Below, one piece after another: positions 51,397 through 60,250 of a DNA stretch of 64,000 nucleotides. The DNA is from Streptomyces sp. NBC_01463 (GTDB taxonomy: Bacteria > Actinomycetota > Actinomycetes > Streptomycetales > Streptomycetaceae). The first letter of the stretch is position 1, and each line of letters opens with the position of its first letter. Below the pieces are notes generated by a model, which saw only the letters and a list, made by a program, of their open reading frames with translations, was not told where the DNA came from and did no database searches. A program made the translations under genes and the position numbers. The stretch is taken from contig CP109468.1 in the NCBI GenBank assembly GCA_036227345.1, positions 558,001-622,000 on the forward strand, in the 5' to 3' direction.

Positions 51397-53127
51397 TCAG
51401 TGGCGGGTGTTGATCAGGAATCCGGCGCGTTCGCGTTCGAGCCGGAGGTCGGCCTTGAGGAGCCGGCTGAGCGGCCCGTAGAGAGCACGGACCAGCTCGT
51501 CCGTCACGGGAGGCGCGCCCTGACCCAGCGGCGCCCCGGTGCGGGTCTCCGGACCGGCGGACACGTCGCCGGAGGGACCGCCCTCCGGCCCCGGCCCCTC
51601 CTCGGCTCCGGAATCCGTCACGGGAGGCGGCTCGGGCTCCGGCAGAGGTGGCGGCTCCTCGGCGATCTCCGCGTCCCGCTGGACGACCGGCCGCGAGGTC
51701 CCGTGCAGGGGCGCGGCCGCGAAGACGACGCTCCCGTCGGCCATGCGCTGGGCAACTCCGGCCGCCACGGCGGCGGAGCCGGCGGTGGGGTACGTTGCAC
51801 GGCCCCCGGTACGGGCGGCCGGGCCGGGCACGGGCGGCGCCCCGCCCGTGTGCCGTGGTACGGGCGACACTTCACGCTGCAAGAGGGCCGCCGGCGGACC
51901 GGCAGGCGCTCCCGGAGCCGGGGCGGTCCACCGTACGGGCACGGCGGACGGCTGAATCACGGACAGGGGCGGGCCGCCGGGCTCTGATGGCATCCGCTGC
52001 ACCCCGCCACCGCCCTCGGACGCGCGCTGCACGGCCGCCGCGGCCGATGGACCGGCATCGTCCGGAGCGCTGGCGGCGCGGAGGGACAACGGGCGCTCGC
52101 CGAGAAGGGGCGCCGTGGGGCCGACTGCGGGCGGCGGTACGGGGGTGTTCGGAGGTACGGGGGTGGGAGCCGAATCGGCCGCGGAGCGCTGGACGGGGAC
52201 AGTGCGGTCCGTGGAGGCCGGGGCCACCATGCTCTCCCCGCCCGGATCTCCGCCGGACATCACACCGACCGAGGGGGCATCACCGAGCAACGGGGCGAGA
52301 GGCTCGGCCGTCTCTGACGGCTCGGACGGCTCCTGCACCTCCGGAGCGGCAGGTGTCCCGCCGTCCGCCGGAACAGCCGGATCGTCCACCGGCGCATCCG
52401 GGGCCGCATCCCGTTGCACCAACGGAGGCCGGAGTGAAGGTAGTTGTGGGGAAGACGAACGAACGGCCCGGCGCTGCGCGGTCGGCGGCAGACCGGGCAG
52501 CGGCGCCCCGAGCCCCGGCGTACGCCGAGGCGGCCGCGCCGGCGGGGAACCGACGGTGCGCTGCACCGCAGCCGCACCGGGCAGAGCCTCCCCTCCGGAT
52601 TCCGCGCCCATCGCCGGGTGCTCGACGTGTTCCGCCTGCTGTACGAGCGGCTGCTCGCCGACCAGTTGCCGTACGGGAAGACCGGCCACGGCCGAGGAAT
52701 TCCCTGCTGACGTCAGGGACGGTGCGTCTTCCCCGTAGTGGCGCTGAACAGCCACCGGAGCGGACCTGCCCGGCATCCGCAGCGGCATCTCGACGGCCCG
52801 CTGCACCGCGGGGGCGGGGCTCCCCGGCGCCGCAAGGGCGACTCCGGGCGCCGCAAGGGCGACTCCGCGCACCAGCCCCGCGGGCGCGTCCGGGCTGACC
52901 AAGTGCCCCAGCGGCGTGCCGAGTGCCGTCTCCCGACGAGTCGTCAAAGCGGCCTGGAATCCGCCGGGGTCGATGACGAGGTCCTGCGCGGTGACGGACC
53001 TTTGCACAGGCGCCAGACGGCTCACATCGACGCGGTCGCGCCCCATCGGCCGCGGAGCGTCCACGACGGCCGGGGAGGACGCGTCGCCGGTGGCGCGACC
53101 GCCGCGCAGCCAGGACATCAGTCCCAT
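51397..53127 (-). CDS. eCIS-linked Pro-rich protein with twelve QR motifs
   Basis: 576 residues, very rich in Pro, Ala, Gly, Ser and Val, and predicted disordered through most of its length. A short motif of the form (V/A/L)QR recurs twelve times (for example PVQRSV, AVQRHY, LVQRDA, LLQREV, VAQRMA, VVQRDA). The last 40 residues look helical (TDELVRALYGPLSRLLKADLRLERERAGFLI) and are the most conserved-looking part. A 7-residue direct repeat VALAAPG occurs twice near residues 89-102. It sits between the two tube genes. A linker, tape-measure or cargo-docking role is possible; no enzyme motif is visible. Confidence 0.75.
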   Translation of the reverse strand: MGLMSWLRGGRATGDASSPAVVDAPRPMGRDRVDVSRLAPVQRSVTAQDLVIDPGGFQAALTTRRETALGTPLGHLVSPDAPAGLVRGVALAAPGVALAAPGSPAPAVQRAVEMPLRMPGRSAPVAVQRHYGEDAPSLTSAGNSSAVAGLPVRQLVGEQPLVQQAEHVEHPAMGAESGGEALPGAAAVQRTVGSPPARPPRRTPGLGAPLPGLPPTAQRRAVRSSSPQLPSLRPPLVQRDAAPDAPVDDPAVPADGGTPAAPEVQEPSEPSETAEPLAPLLGDAPSVGVMSGGDPGGESMVAPASTDRTVPVQRSAADSAPTPVPPNTPVPPPAVGPTAPLLGERPLSLRAASAPDDAGPSAAAAVQRASEGGGGVQRMPSEPGGPPLSVIQPSAVPVRWTAPAPGAPAGPPAALLQREVSPVPRHTGGAPPVPGPAARTGGRATYPTAGSAAVAAGVAQRMADGSVVFAAAPLHGTSRPVVQRDAEIAEEPPPLPEPEPPPVTDSGAEEGPGPEGGPSGDVSAGPETRTGAPLGQGAPPVTDELVRALYGPLSRLLKADLRLERERAGFLINTRH

Positions 53128-53155
53128 GGAATCTCCCGCCCTTCCCGCGCTCCCG

Positions 53156-53299
53156 CTACTGCCCGTTGAGGCGAGCGATCTGTGCGACGAACTTCAGTCG
53201 TTCCGGATGTTCCAGGTCCAGCAGGTCGTCCAGCGGCCAGTGGAAGTGGTAGGCGAGGTACGCGACTTCCTCGTAGAGGAGGTCGGCCGCGTACGTCAC
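53156..53299 (-). CDS. Small eCIS protein (DUF6760-like)
   Basis: 47 residues from GTG at 53299, which overlaps the upstream stop (GTGA): VTYAADLLYEEVAYLAYHFHWPLDDLLDLEHPERLKFVAQIARLNGQ. Tiny proteins with the HFHWPLDDLLDLEHPER pattern accompany tail-assembly chaperones in actinobacterial eCIS clusters. Helical, probably a tail-assembly partner. Confidence 0.8.
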   Translation of the reverse strand: MTYAADLLYEEVAYLAYHFHWPLDDLLDLEHPERLKFVAQIARLNGQ

Positions 53300-53742
53300 G
53301 ATTCCCCCAGGCGACCGCCGGCGAGATCCACCGCGAACTCCTCCTTGCAGGACGGACACGAGACGGCGGCGCGGGTGTGCCCCTCCGCGTTGATCCGGCG
53401 GTAGAAGTCCTGGAGGAACGCCAGGTCGGACGCGAACAGGTCCTCGATGACACCGGGGTGGATGTCCTCGACCGTCCCGATGCGGGTCACGACGCGGGAG
53501 ATCAGCACGACCGACAGATACGCGGAGTTCTCCCGGACCCGGTCGTCGCGCAACGGCACGAGTTCGTCCCGGGCCGTCGCGAGCCGCATCACACCGGAAC
53601 GGTGGACGGTGCCCGACTCGTCGACGTACCCGCGCGGCAGGTCGAAGGCGAACTCCGTGCGCAACGGCTCGGGCCGCCCGGCACCTTCCCCCCGCTCCGT
53701 CGGCTCCCGCTGAGGGGCCTGGAACTGGACCGAGCGCCGCAT
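53296..53742 (-). CDS. eCIS T4-like baseplate hub assembly chaperone
   Basis: 148 residues with FDLPRGYVDESGTVHRSGVMRLATARDELVPLRDDRVRENSAYLSVVLISRVVTRIG, resembling the T4 baseplate/tail-assembly family of eCIS clusters. A single CPSC pair near the C-terminus could take part in metal binding. Overlaps the tube gene stop by 3 bp and the small protein start by 4 bp. Confidence 0.78.
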   Translation of the reverse strand: MRRSVQFQAPQREPTERGEGAGRPEPLRTEFAFDLPRGYVDESGTVHRSGVMRLATARDELVPLRDDRVRENSAYLSVVLISRVVTRIGTVEDIHPGVIEDLFASDLAFLQDFYRRINAEGHTRAAVSCPSCKEEFAVDLAGGRLGES

Positions 53743-54185
53743 CAGTCGAGCTCCATGCTCTCGTAGGTGATCGACAGTTTCTCCGTGAGGACCGAGGTGT
53801 CACCGGCCTTGAGCGTGCCGATCTCCAGGGACTTCGGCCAGGCGTTGATCAGCTTGTACCGCTTGATGGGCAGGCCCTCGTAGTCGTAGACGATGACCGC
53901 TCCGTTGCGCCGGGCGCTCATCATGCGGCCGAACCGGGAGTCCTTGATCCAGCGTTCGAAGCTGTTGTCCTCCGTGAGGCCGCGCGTGACGGTGACCTCA
54001 CCGGCCTTGGGCCGGCCGGGCAGCTTCTTGATGGCGTACTTGCCGTCGGCGGTGTTCTGCTTCAGCTCGATGACGTCCTGCTCCATCTTCAGACCGCTGA
54101 CCTCGGTGATCTGCTTGATGATGACGCTGTCGAACTCCAGGCCGAAGGAATGCCCGACGGAACTGTCCAGATCGGGAAGTGGCAC
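53742..54185 (-). CDS. eCIS inner tube protein, main copy (Afp1-like)
   Basis: 147 residues starting at GTG with AAGGAG upstream. Gp19-like tube fold: SVGHSFGLEFDSVIIKQITEVSGLKMEQDVIELKQNTADGKYAIKKLPGRPKAGEVTVTRGLTEDNSFERWIKDSRFG. It directly follows the sheath gene, as major tube genes do. Both should be among the most abundant products of the cluster. Confidence 0.93.
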   Translation of the reverse strand: MPLPDLDSSVGHSFGLEFDSVIIKQITEVSGLKMEQDVIELKQNTADGKYAIKKLPGRPKAGEVTVTRGLTEDNSFERWIKDSRFGRMMSARRNGAVIVYDYEGLPIKRYKLINAWPKSLEIGTLKAGDTSVLTEKLSITYESMELD

Positions 54186-54254
54186 AACAGGCTCCTTACG
54201 CCAGGTGGGAGGACGGGCCGGTCACTGCTGAGCGAGGTGCTGCCGGCGCCCGGG

Positions 54255-55817
54255 TCACTCGTCGACACCCCCGCTGCCGCCGGTCAGCTGGGACAGCCGG
54301 AACACCACGAACTCCGCCGGCTTGACCGGGGCGACGCCGATCTCGCAGATGACCTGGCCCGCGTCGACGCTCTCGGGCGGGTTGGTCTCGCGGTCGCACT
54401 TCACGTAGAACGCCTCGTCCGGAGTGAGCCCGAACAGGGAGCCCTTGCGCCACTCGTTCACCAGGAACGCCGAGACCGTACGCCGGATACGTGCCCACAG
54501 CGCATCGTCGTTGGGCTCGAAGACGACCCACTGCGTGCCCGAGAGGATCGACTCCTCCAGGTAGTTGAAGAGCCGCCGGACGTTGAGGTAGCGCCAGGCC
54601 TGGTCGGAGGCCAGGGTGCGTGCGCCCCAGACCCGGATGCCGCGCCCGGGGAAGGAGCGGATGCAGTTCAGCCCGATCGGGTTCAGCAGATCGTGCTCGC
54701 CCTTGGTCAGCTGCGTCTGGAGCGCCACGGCCCCGCGCACCACCTCATTGGCGGGCGCCTTGTGCACCCCGCGCGTGTCGTCGTTGCGCGCCCAGATTCC
54801 CGCGATGTGCCCGCTCGGCGGTACGAGGGTGGCGCGGCCGGATGACGGGTCGGCGACGCTGATCCAGGGGTAGTAGAGCGTGGCGTACTTCGAGTCGAAG
54901 TTGGCCCGGTCGGTGCGCCAGCCCCTGATCTGCTGGGGAGAGAGTCCCGGCGGCGGGTCGAGGATGGCGACGCGGTCGCCCATCAACTCGCAGTGAGTGA
55001 TCAGCCCTTGCTGCACGGCGATGACCGACTCCAGATCCAGCAGGCCGCGTTGGTACGCACCCATCAGGTCGGGCACGGCGATCATCGTGACCTCGTCCAC
55101 CGCTTCGAGCCCGCCGAGCCCCGTGCGTCGGTCGGCGTCGCCGACGTACACCTCGGGGGCGAGCGCTCCGGCACCGCCTGCGGCGGGGGCGGCCGGGGCG
55201 AGTGCGACGGTCTGGACCTCGGGCCTGGCGGGGGCGGCGCCGCGCCCCGTCTCGCGTATCTCGATGAGCTCGGATTTCGCGTTGACGCGGGTGGCGACGT
55301 TCTCCTTGCTGCGTTTGGTGGTGACGGAGGGGTACGTCTCCGCGACCTGCCCGTCCCGCCTGACGATCAGCTGGAAGACGTCGGAGGGCGGGTCGTCGCC
55401 CTCGGCCTCCGCGACCTCCACGCTGATCTCACCGGTCACGCCGGCCCGGGGCTTGACGGCGTACGGCCCGATCTGGACCTCGGCCCCGACGGCCGGCGCA
55501 CCGGCACCGCTGTCCAGTCCCTCGGCCCGCTCGGCCCCTTCCGCTCCGTCAGCTCCTTCGTCGATGCGCACGACGTAACAGATGCCGCCCCCGTTGGCGA
55601 AGAAGCCGTAGACGGAGGAGGCGAGGTACGTGCCGTCGACGAAGTCGCCGAAGGTGCTGACGAACTGGCTCCAGTTCGTGATGAGCGTCGGCTCGTCGAA
55701 CGGACCCTGCTGGGCGAAGCCGACAAAGGCGGCGACCGATGTGCCCACCCCTTCGATCGGCCGGGATCCGGACTCGACCTCTTCGACGTAGACGCCCGGG
55801 GACAGGTACGACGGCAT
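54255..55817 (-). CDS. eCIS contractile sheath protein
   Basis: 520 residues from ATG 55817 (AGGAGAGG upstream). N-terminal PSYLSPGVYVEEVESGSRPIEGVGTSVAAFVGFAQQGP and C-terminal IGLNCIRSFPGRGIRVWGARTLASDQAWRYLNVRRLFNYLEESI are classical contractile sheath signatures. A surface insertion near residues 105-240 contains Glu/Ala-rich and Pro/Ala-rich stretches. First gene of the minus-strand structural operon. The 69-bp gap to the tube gene has no gene. The sheath polymer contracts to drive the tube. Confidence 0.95.
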   Translation of the reverse strand: MPSYLSPGVYVEEVESGSRPIEGVGTSVAAFVGFAQQGPFDEPTLITNWSQFVSTFGDFVDGTYLASSVYGFFANGGGICYVVRIDEGADGAEGAERAEGLDSGAGAPAVGAEVQIGPYAVKPRAGVTGEISVEVAEAEGDDPPSDVFQLIVRRDGQVAETYPSVTTKRSKENVATRVNAKSELIEIRETGRGAAPARPEVQTVALAPAAPAAGGAGALAPEVYVGDADRRTGLGGLEAVDEVTMIAVPDLMGAYQRGLLDLESVIAVQQGLITHCELMGDRVAILDPPPGLSPQQIRGWRTDRANFDSKYATLYYPWISVADPSSGRATLVPPSGHIAGIWARNDDTRGVHKAPANEVVRGAVALQTQLTKGEHDLLNPIGLNCIRSFPGRGIRVWGARTLASDQAWRYLNVRRLFNYLEESILSGTQWVVFEPNDDALWARIRRTVSAFLVNEWRKGSLFGLTPDEAFYVKCDRETNPPESVDAGQVICEIGVAPVKPAEFVVFRLSQLTGGSGGVDE

Positions 55818-56092
55818 ATGAGCCTCTCCTTGACGCGCTCCTCGACATGTTCCTCGCCCCGTTTCACGGCCGGGGACCGCGAGCAATTCTCGCCAGTCGC
55901 ACGATCACCGGGAACGGATACTCGGCCGCCCCGCCGTGCACCGGCGGCTGCCCGATGAGGCAATCCGCGAGCGCCTCCCGCACCACGGGGGCGTGCCCCG
56001 GCCGCGGTCCGCCCGCGCTCGACCCGCCCGGTACGCGCGCGGCAGCCTGGCACACCACGTCCGGGCGGTTCGGTGGCTGGCGGGAGGGACGG
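55818..56092. other. Divergent intergenic region between sheath and cargo genes
   Basis: 275 bp with no convincing gene. It must hold the promoters of the eCIS structural operon (minus) and of the cargo gene (plus). No clear -10/-35 pair was found on either strand, so regulation is probably by an alternative sigma factor or developmental regulator. A good ribosome site (GGGAGG) precedes the cargo ATG. Confidence 0.5.
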
Positions 56093-59000
56093 ATGAAGGC
56101 GGTTCCGGCGAAGACCCCACCCGAAACGCCCCGTACGGACGCCGCCCCCCGCACGGACCGGGCCGCCCCCGCCCCGTCCGCCGCGGCCCCGGACCGCCGG
56201 AGCATCCAGCGCCTGCAACGGGCGGCCGGCAACGCGGCGGTCTCCCGACTGGTGGCCCAGCGCTACACGGCCCCGGTCAAGCCGGCCCCGGCCCAGGCCC
56301 CCGGCTTCCGCAGCCTCAAGGCGGCCGTGGCGGCGAAGAAGACGCACATCGCCGTCCACCCGCCTGCGGCCGCGGAGTCCAAGGCGTCCCAGGACGCGGC
56401 GGTCGCACCCCCTGACGACAAGGAAGCCCAGGGCAAGGCGGCCAACGCCGAGAAGATGAACGCGGCGAAGCCCGGTGAGTTCGACAAGAAGGCGTTCGTC
56501 GACGCGGTGAACAAGGCGATCGACGCCCAGGCGCCGAAAAACCTCGACGAGGCCGACAAGTTCTCCAAGTCGGGCAAGGCCGAGAAGGTCAAGGCGGAGG
56601 TCGACGGCAAGGTCACGGACGGCAAGGAGTCGTCGGCCAAGGACATAGACACGGCGACGAAGGCCCCACCGGACACCTCGGCCGCCAAGGACAAACCGGT
56701 CACTCCCCTCACCCCGGACCGGCCGCCGGGCAATCCCGGCGCCCCTGCCGCGTCGGACGCGATCCCCGCGAAGCAGCCGCCGGCCGTCACCGACTTCTCC
56801 GAAGGCCCGGCGCAGAACGACAAGGAGATGGCGGACGCCGAGGTCACCGAGGACCAGCTGGCCAAGGGCAACGAACCGGAGTTCAACGAGGCCCTCTCCG
56901 CGAAGAAGACGGCCGAGGCGGACTCCGAGAAGGCCCCCTCGAAGGGCAGGGCCGCCGAGAACCAGCAGCTCACCACGGCCAAGGCCGGCGCGGCCGCCTC
57001 CGGCGCGGCCGCCATGACGGCCCTCACCGCGACGCGCGGCGAGGCCGGCCAGCAAGTGGACGGCGGCAAGGGCGAGACGAAGTCGAAGGACGAGAAGAAG
57101 CGCGCCGAGGTCACGGCGAAGCTCCAGAAGGTCTACGACGGCACGAAGAAGGACGTCGAGACCACGCTCTCCGACCTGGACAAGAAGGTCGACACGGCGT
57201 TCACGGCGGGCGAGAAGGCGGCCAGGGACGCGTTCACGGCGGACCACAAGCGCCGGATGAAGAAGTACAAGGACAAGCGCTACTCGGGCTGGACCGGCAA
57301 GGCCCGCTGGGTGAAGGACAAGTTCGCCGGCCTCCCCGAGGCGGCGAACGACCTCTACCAGGAAGCGCGCAAGCTCTACGTCGCCCAGATGCAGACGGTG
57401 ATCTCCTCGGTCGCCGACATCATCGGCACGGAACTCGGCAAGGCGAAGGCCCGCATCGCCAAGGGCCGCACCGAACTCAAGGCGGAGGTCGACAAACTCC
57501 CCGCGGACCTGCGCCAGTTCGGCGAGGAGGCGGCGAAGGACTTCGCGGGGAAGTTCGACGACCTGGAAGCGACGGTCAACGAGAAGTCGGAGCAGCTGGT
57601 CCAGGACCTGGCGTCCAAGTACACGGCGGCGCTCAACAAGATCGACGAAGAAATAAAGAAACTCCAGGAGGCCAACAAGGGCCTGATCGACAAGGCGAAG
57701 GACGCGATCGTCGGCGCCATCAAGACGATCAACGAGCTGAAGAACCTCCTCCTGGGCATCCTCGCCAAGGCCGCCGGCGCCATCATGAAGATCATCAAGG
57801 ACCCCATCGGCTTCCTGGGCAACCTGGTCAGGGCCGTGGGCGCGGGCCTCAACCTCTTCGTCACGAACATCGCGGAGCACCTGAAGACGGGCGTCGTCTC
57901 CTGGCTCCTCGGCACCGCGGTCAAGGCGGGCCTCGAACTCCCCCAGAAGTTCGACATGAAGGGCATCATCCAGCTCATCGGCTCACTGCTGGGCCTGACC
58001 TGGGACAACATCAAGGCCCGCGTCACCCGCAAGGGCGTCCCGGACGAGGCGATGGCGGCGGTCGAGACGTCGGTCCCGGTCGCGAAGAACATCGCGAGCG
58101 AGGGCCCGGCGGGCGCGGTCAAGGAAATCCAGGCGGAGGCCGGCGACCTCAAGGCCACGATCCTGGAAAAGCTGACGAGCTACCTGATCCCGACGGTCAT
58201 CATCGCGGGCGTCACATGGATCCTCTCCCTGCTCAACCCGGCCTCCGCCTTCGTCCGCGCGGTCAAGGGAATCATCGACATCGTCACCTTCGTCGTGACG
58301 CAGGGCGCGCAGATAGCGGAGTTCGTCAACTCGGTGCTGGACGCGGTGGTGGCGATAGCCAACGGCGGCCAGGCAGGCGTCCCGAAGATGGTCGAGGCGG
58401 CATTGGCGGCGAGCGTGCCGCTGCTGATCGGTTTCCTGGCGTCGTTGCTGGGCATCGGGAGCCTGGCCAACAAGGTCAAGAGCGTGTTCCATGCGGTGGC
58501 GCGGCCGGTGAACCGGGCGATCGACAAGATCGTGGACTTCATTGCCAAGAAGGCCAGGAGATTCCGACCCAAACCAGAGAAGGAGAAAGCAAAGCCGAAA
58601 CCATCATCAGGAAATTCCACCAAGGAAGGAGATACAGAAAACCTCACCCAACAACAAAAGGCAAAGATAGCCAACGATGCATCCCGAGACACCTACAAGA
58701 AGATCATATCAGGAAAGAACCCGAAGGACCTACCTCAAATAATAAGCTCATCCTTAGAGAAATGGAAAAAGAAAGGAGTTAAGTCACTCACCATCGAACC
58801 GGCCCCAGGCGGTTCATTTCTCGTACTGGCAAAAGTAAACCCGGCCGACGAAAGCCCTTCGTTTACATTCGACCCGAACAAGGAGAATGTTCAGCACCTC
58901 ATGTCTTACTCCGAGATCACAGTGAGTGGTAAGGCCTGGGCGACAGGAAGCATCGTGATCAATGAAATCGACGGAATACTCTTCGGGCCCTCCAAGAACA

Positions 59001-59689
59001 AACCGAAGGTGTCCGCACGCGAAGAAGCAAAGGTCAGCGAAATCGCACACGCCGAAGAAACCGTAATAGCCATATTTAAATCCTTCTGGGAAGCAAAGAA
59101 GGGCGAACTGGAAGCCAGTGGAGCAAAACCCGGCGACGTGATCATTAAAATTGACCTGCATGTCGGATACAATTGTTGCGTCAAGTGCGCAGACTATTTG
59201 GCAACATTTGTCAAGGAACTCACCGACGCCGGTTACGCAATAAACGCGACCGCCAAGTTCTCCACGTTCTATCAGGGCGGGAATATCGGCGGAAGCAACC
59301 CCCGACCGGCCACGGTCTCTGAATCCTGGATCGATCGAAATCGAAAGATGGTCGAACTATTCCTCAACGAAAGCAACCTGACACCCGCCTCGGAAAGAAC
59401 GATGCTACTGGAAGCGGACCCCGACCGATACTGGGGGCGAACCGAGGACAGCCCAGGGAACCCCAAGGACGAGGAATGGCTTAAGATCAGAAGAAAAAGG
59501 GACCAAGGATTGCTCTCACTTGCAATTCTCCAGGACGCAAAAGTCAAGGTTGGGGTCCTGGACTCGTCGAACTTGTCCGACGAGAAATTGACCGATAATC
59601 AGAAGATCACCCTAAAAGCCAGAACCGACGCGTTGAACGCCGCCATCGAGGAAACGAAGAAGAAGATAGAAAACGCCGATTCCACATAG
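56093..59689 (+). CDS. eCIS cargo: polymorphic toxin with C-terminal deaminase domain
   Basis: 1198 residues. Residues 38-57 carry the eCIS-cargo motif (IQRLQRAAGNAAV, then LVAQR). About 60-430 is Ala/Lys/Asp-rich and charged. About 430-820 is helical, with segments such as PIGFLGNLVRAVGAGLNLFV and VVSWLLGTAV, typical of eCIS-delivered proteins. From about 823 the DNA turns AT-richer and a distinct domain begins. It has HAEE (zinc-ligand His986, catalytic Glu988) and NCCVKC (Cys1029, Cys1032), the signature of cytidine-deaminase-fold toxins. A TTA leucine codon at 58754 (residue 888) implies dependence on the bldA tRNA. The immunity-like gene follows by 12 bp. The target (nucleotide, DNA, RNA or other) is not readable. 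Confidence 0.82.
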   Translation: MKAVPAKTPPETPRTDAAPRTDRAAPAPSAAAPDRRSIQRLQRAAGNAAVSRLVAQRYTAPVKPAPAQAPGFRSLKAAVAAKKTHIAVHPPAAAESKASQDAAVAPPDDKEAQGKAANAEKMNAAKPGEFDKKAFVDAVNKAIDAQAPKNLDEADKFSKSGKAEKVKAEVDGKVTDGKESSAKDIDTATKAPPDTSAAKDKPVTPLTPDRPPGNPGAPAASDAIPAKQPPAVTDFSEGPAQNDKEMADAEVTEDQLAKGNEPEFNEALSAKKTAEADSEKAPSKGRAAENQQLTTAKAGAAASGAAAMTALTATRGEAGQQVDGGKGETKSKDEKKRAEVTAKLQKVYDGTKKDVETTLSDLDKKVDTAFTAGEKAARDAFTADHKRRMKKYKDKRYSGWTGKARWVKDKFAGLPEAANDLYQEARKLYVAQMQTVISSVADIIGTELGKAKARIAKGRTELKAEVDKLPADLRQFGEEAAKDFAGKFDDLEATVNEKSEQLVQDLASKYTAALNKIDEEIKKLQEANKGLIDKAKDAIVGAIKTINELKNLLLGILAKAAGAIMKIIKDPIGFLGNLVRAVGAGLNLFVTNIAEHLKTGVVSWLLGTAVKAGLELPQKFDMKGIIQLIGSLLGLTWDNIKARVTRKGVPDEAMAAVETSVPVAKNIASEGPAGAVKEIQAEAGDLKATILEKLTSYLIPTVIIAGVTWILSLLNPASAFVRAVKGIIDIVTFVVTQGAQIAEFVNSVLDAVVAIANGGQAGVPKMVEAALAASVPLLIGFLASLLGIGSLANKVKSVFHAVARPVNRAIDKIVDFIAKKARRFRPKPEKEKAKPKPSSGNSTKEGDTENLTQQQKAKIANDASRDTYKKIISGKNPKDLPQIISSSLEKWKKKGVKSLTIEPAPGGSFLVLAKVNPADESPSFTFDPNKENVQHLMSYSEITVSGKAWATGSIVINEIDGILFGPSKNKPKVSAREEAKVSEIAHAEETVIAIFKSFWEAKKGELEASGAKPGDVIIKIDLHVGYNCCVKCADYLATFVKELTDAGYAINATAKFSTFYQGGNIGGSNPRPATVSESWIDRNRKMVELFLNESNLTPASERTMLLEADPDRYWGRTEDSPGNPKDEEWLKIRRKRDQGLLSLAILQDAKVKVGVLDSSNLSDEKLTDNQKITLKARTDALNAAIEETKKKIENADST

Positions 59690-59701
59690 GAGTGAATCAC
59701 C

Positions 59702-60250
59702 GTGATCGATCCGGTCGAATATCTGGACGTCTTTTCCTATGAAGGCATCGGCATACGGAGAGGAGCCCGCCTCCGACTCGCTGCGCGGGCGCCCGACGAA
59801 AAGGTCACGACTCTCCTTTCCGAGCTCGGAATCCCGCAACAATTGGGAAATGACCTCTTCTTCCATGACATCAGCAAGGGAATCAAGACTCTCAAAGAGG
59901 CGCGCGAAGAGGCTGGCGGGGAAAGCCGGTCGAACCTTGATGACCTGCTTTACCTCGGCGCAGGCACCCATTCAGGAGTAATCCTCCTCGACGGAAGCAC
60001 GGGAGAGGTATTTTCCTGGAATGACGAATCGACGGAGCGGATCAACACGCACCTTCAGTTCTTTATCGATTTCATTTGCAAGATTCAGAAACAAATTAAC
60101 GATTTCGAAGAGACCGAAAGTTCTCCTGCCCCATCCTTCGATGACTTCCTCCAAGGTTTTCTGATGAATCTGGCGAGTACAGACTCCGGAGCACCGACCC
60201 AAACCAACGGTTACTGGGATCAAATGCTGCGAAGCATTTTCGATGCGTGA
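59702..60250 (+). CDS. Probable SUKH-family immunity protein for the deaminase toxin
   Basis: 182 residues, GTG start with GGAG 9 bases upstream, 12 bp after the toxin stop. LGIPQQLGNDLFFHDI, DDLLYLGAGTHSGVILLDGSTGEVFSWNDES and INTHLQFFIDFICKIQKQI match the pattern of SUKH-4/Smi1-like immunity proteins, a family known to partner deaminase toxins. It shares the low GC of the toxin tip, so the two probably arrived together. The pairing is inferred from order, composition and family. Confidence 0.75.
   Translation: MIDPVEYLDVFSYEGIGIRRGARLRLAARAPDEKVTTLLSELGIPQQLGNDLFFHDISKGIKTLKEAREEAGGESRSNLDDLLYLGAGTHSGVILLDGSTGEVFSWNDESTERINTHLQFFIDFICKIQKQINDFEETESSPAPSFDDFLQGFLMNLASTDSGAPTQTNGYWDQMLRSIFDA

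Noticed and set aside
55739..56092. Extension of the cargo toxin frame upstream to 55739
   Set aside because: It would overlap the sheath gene's start and promoter; the ATG at 56093 has GGGAGG and begins the recognisable cargo N-terminus.
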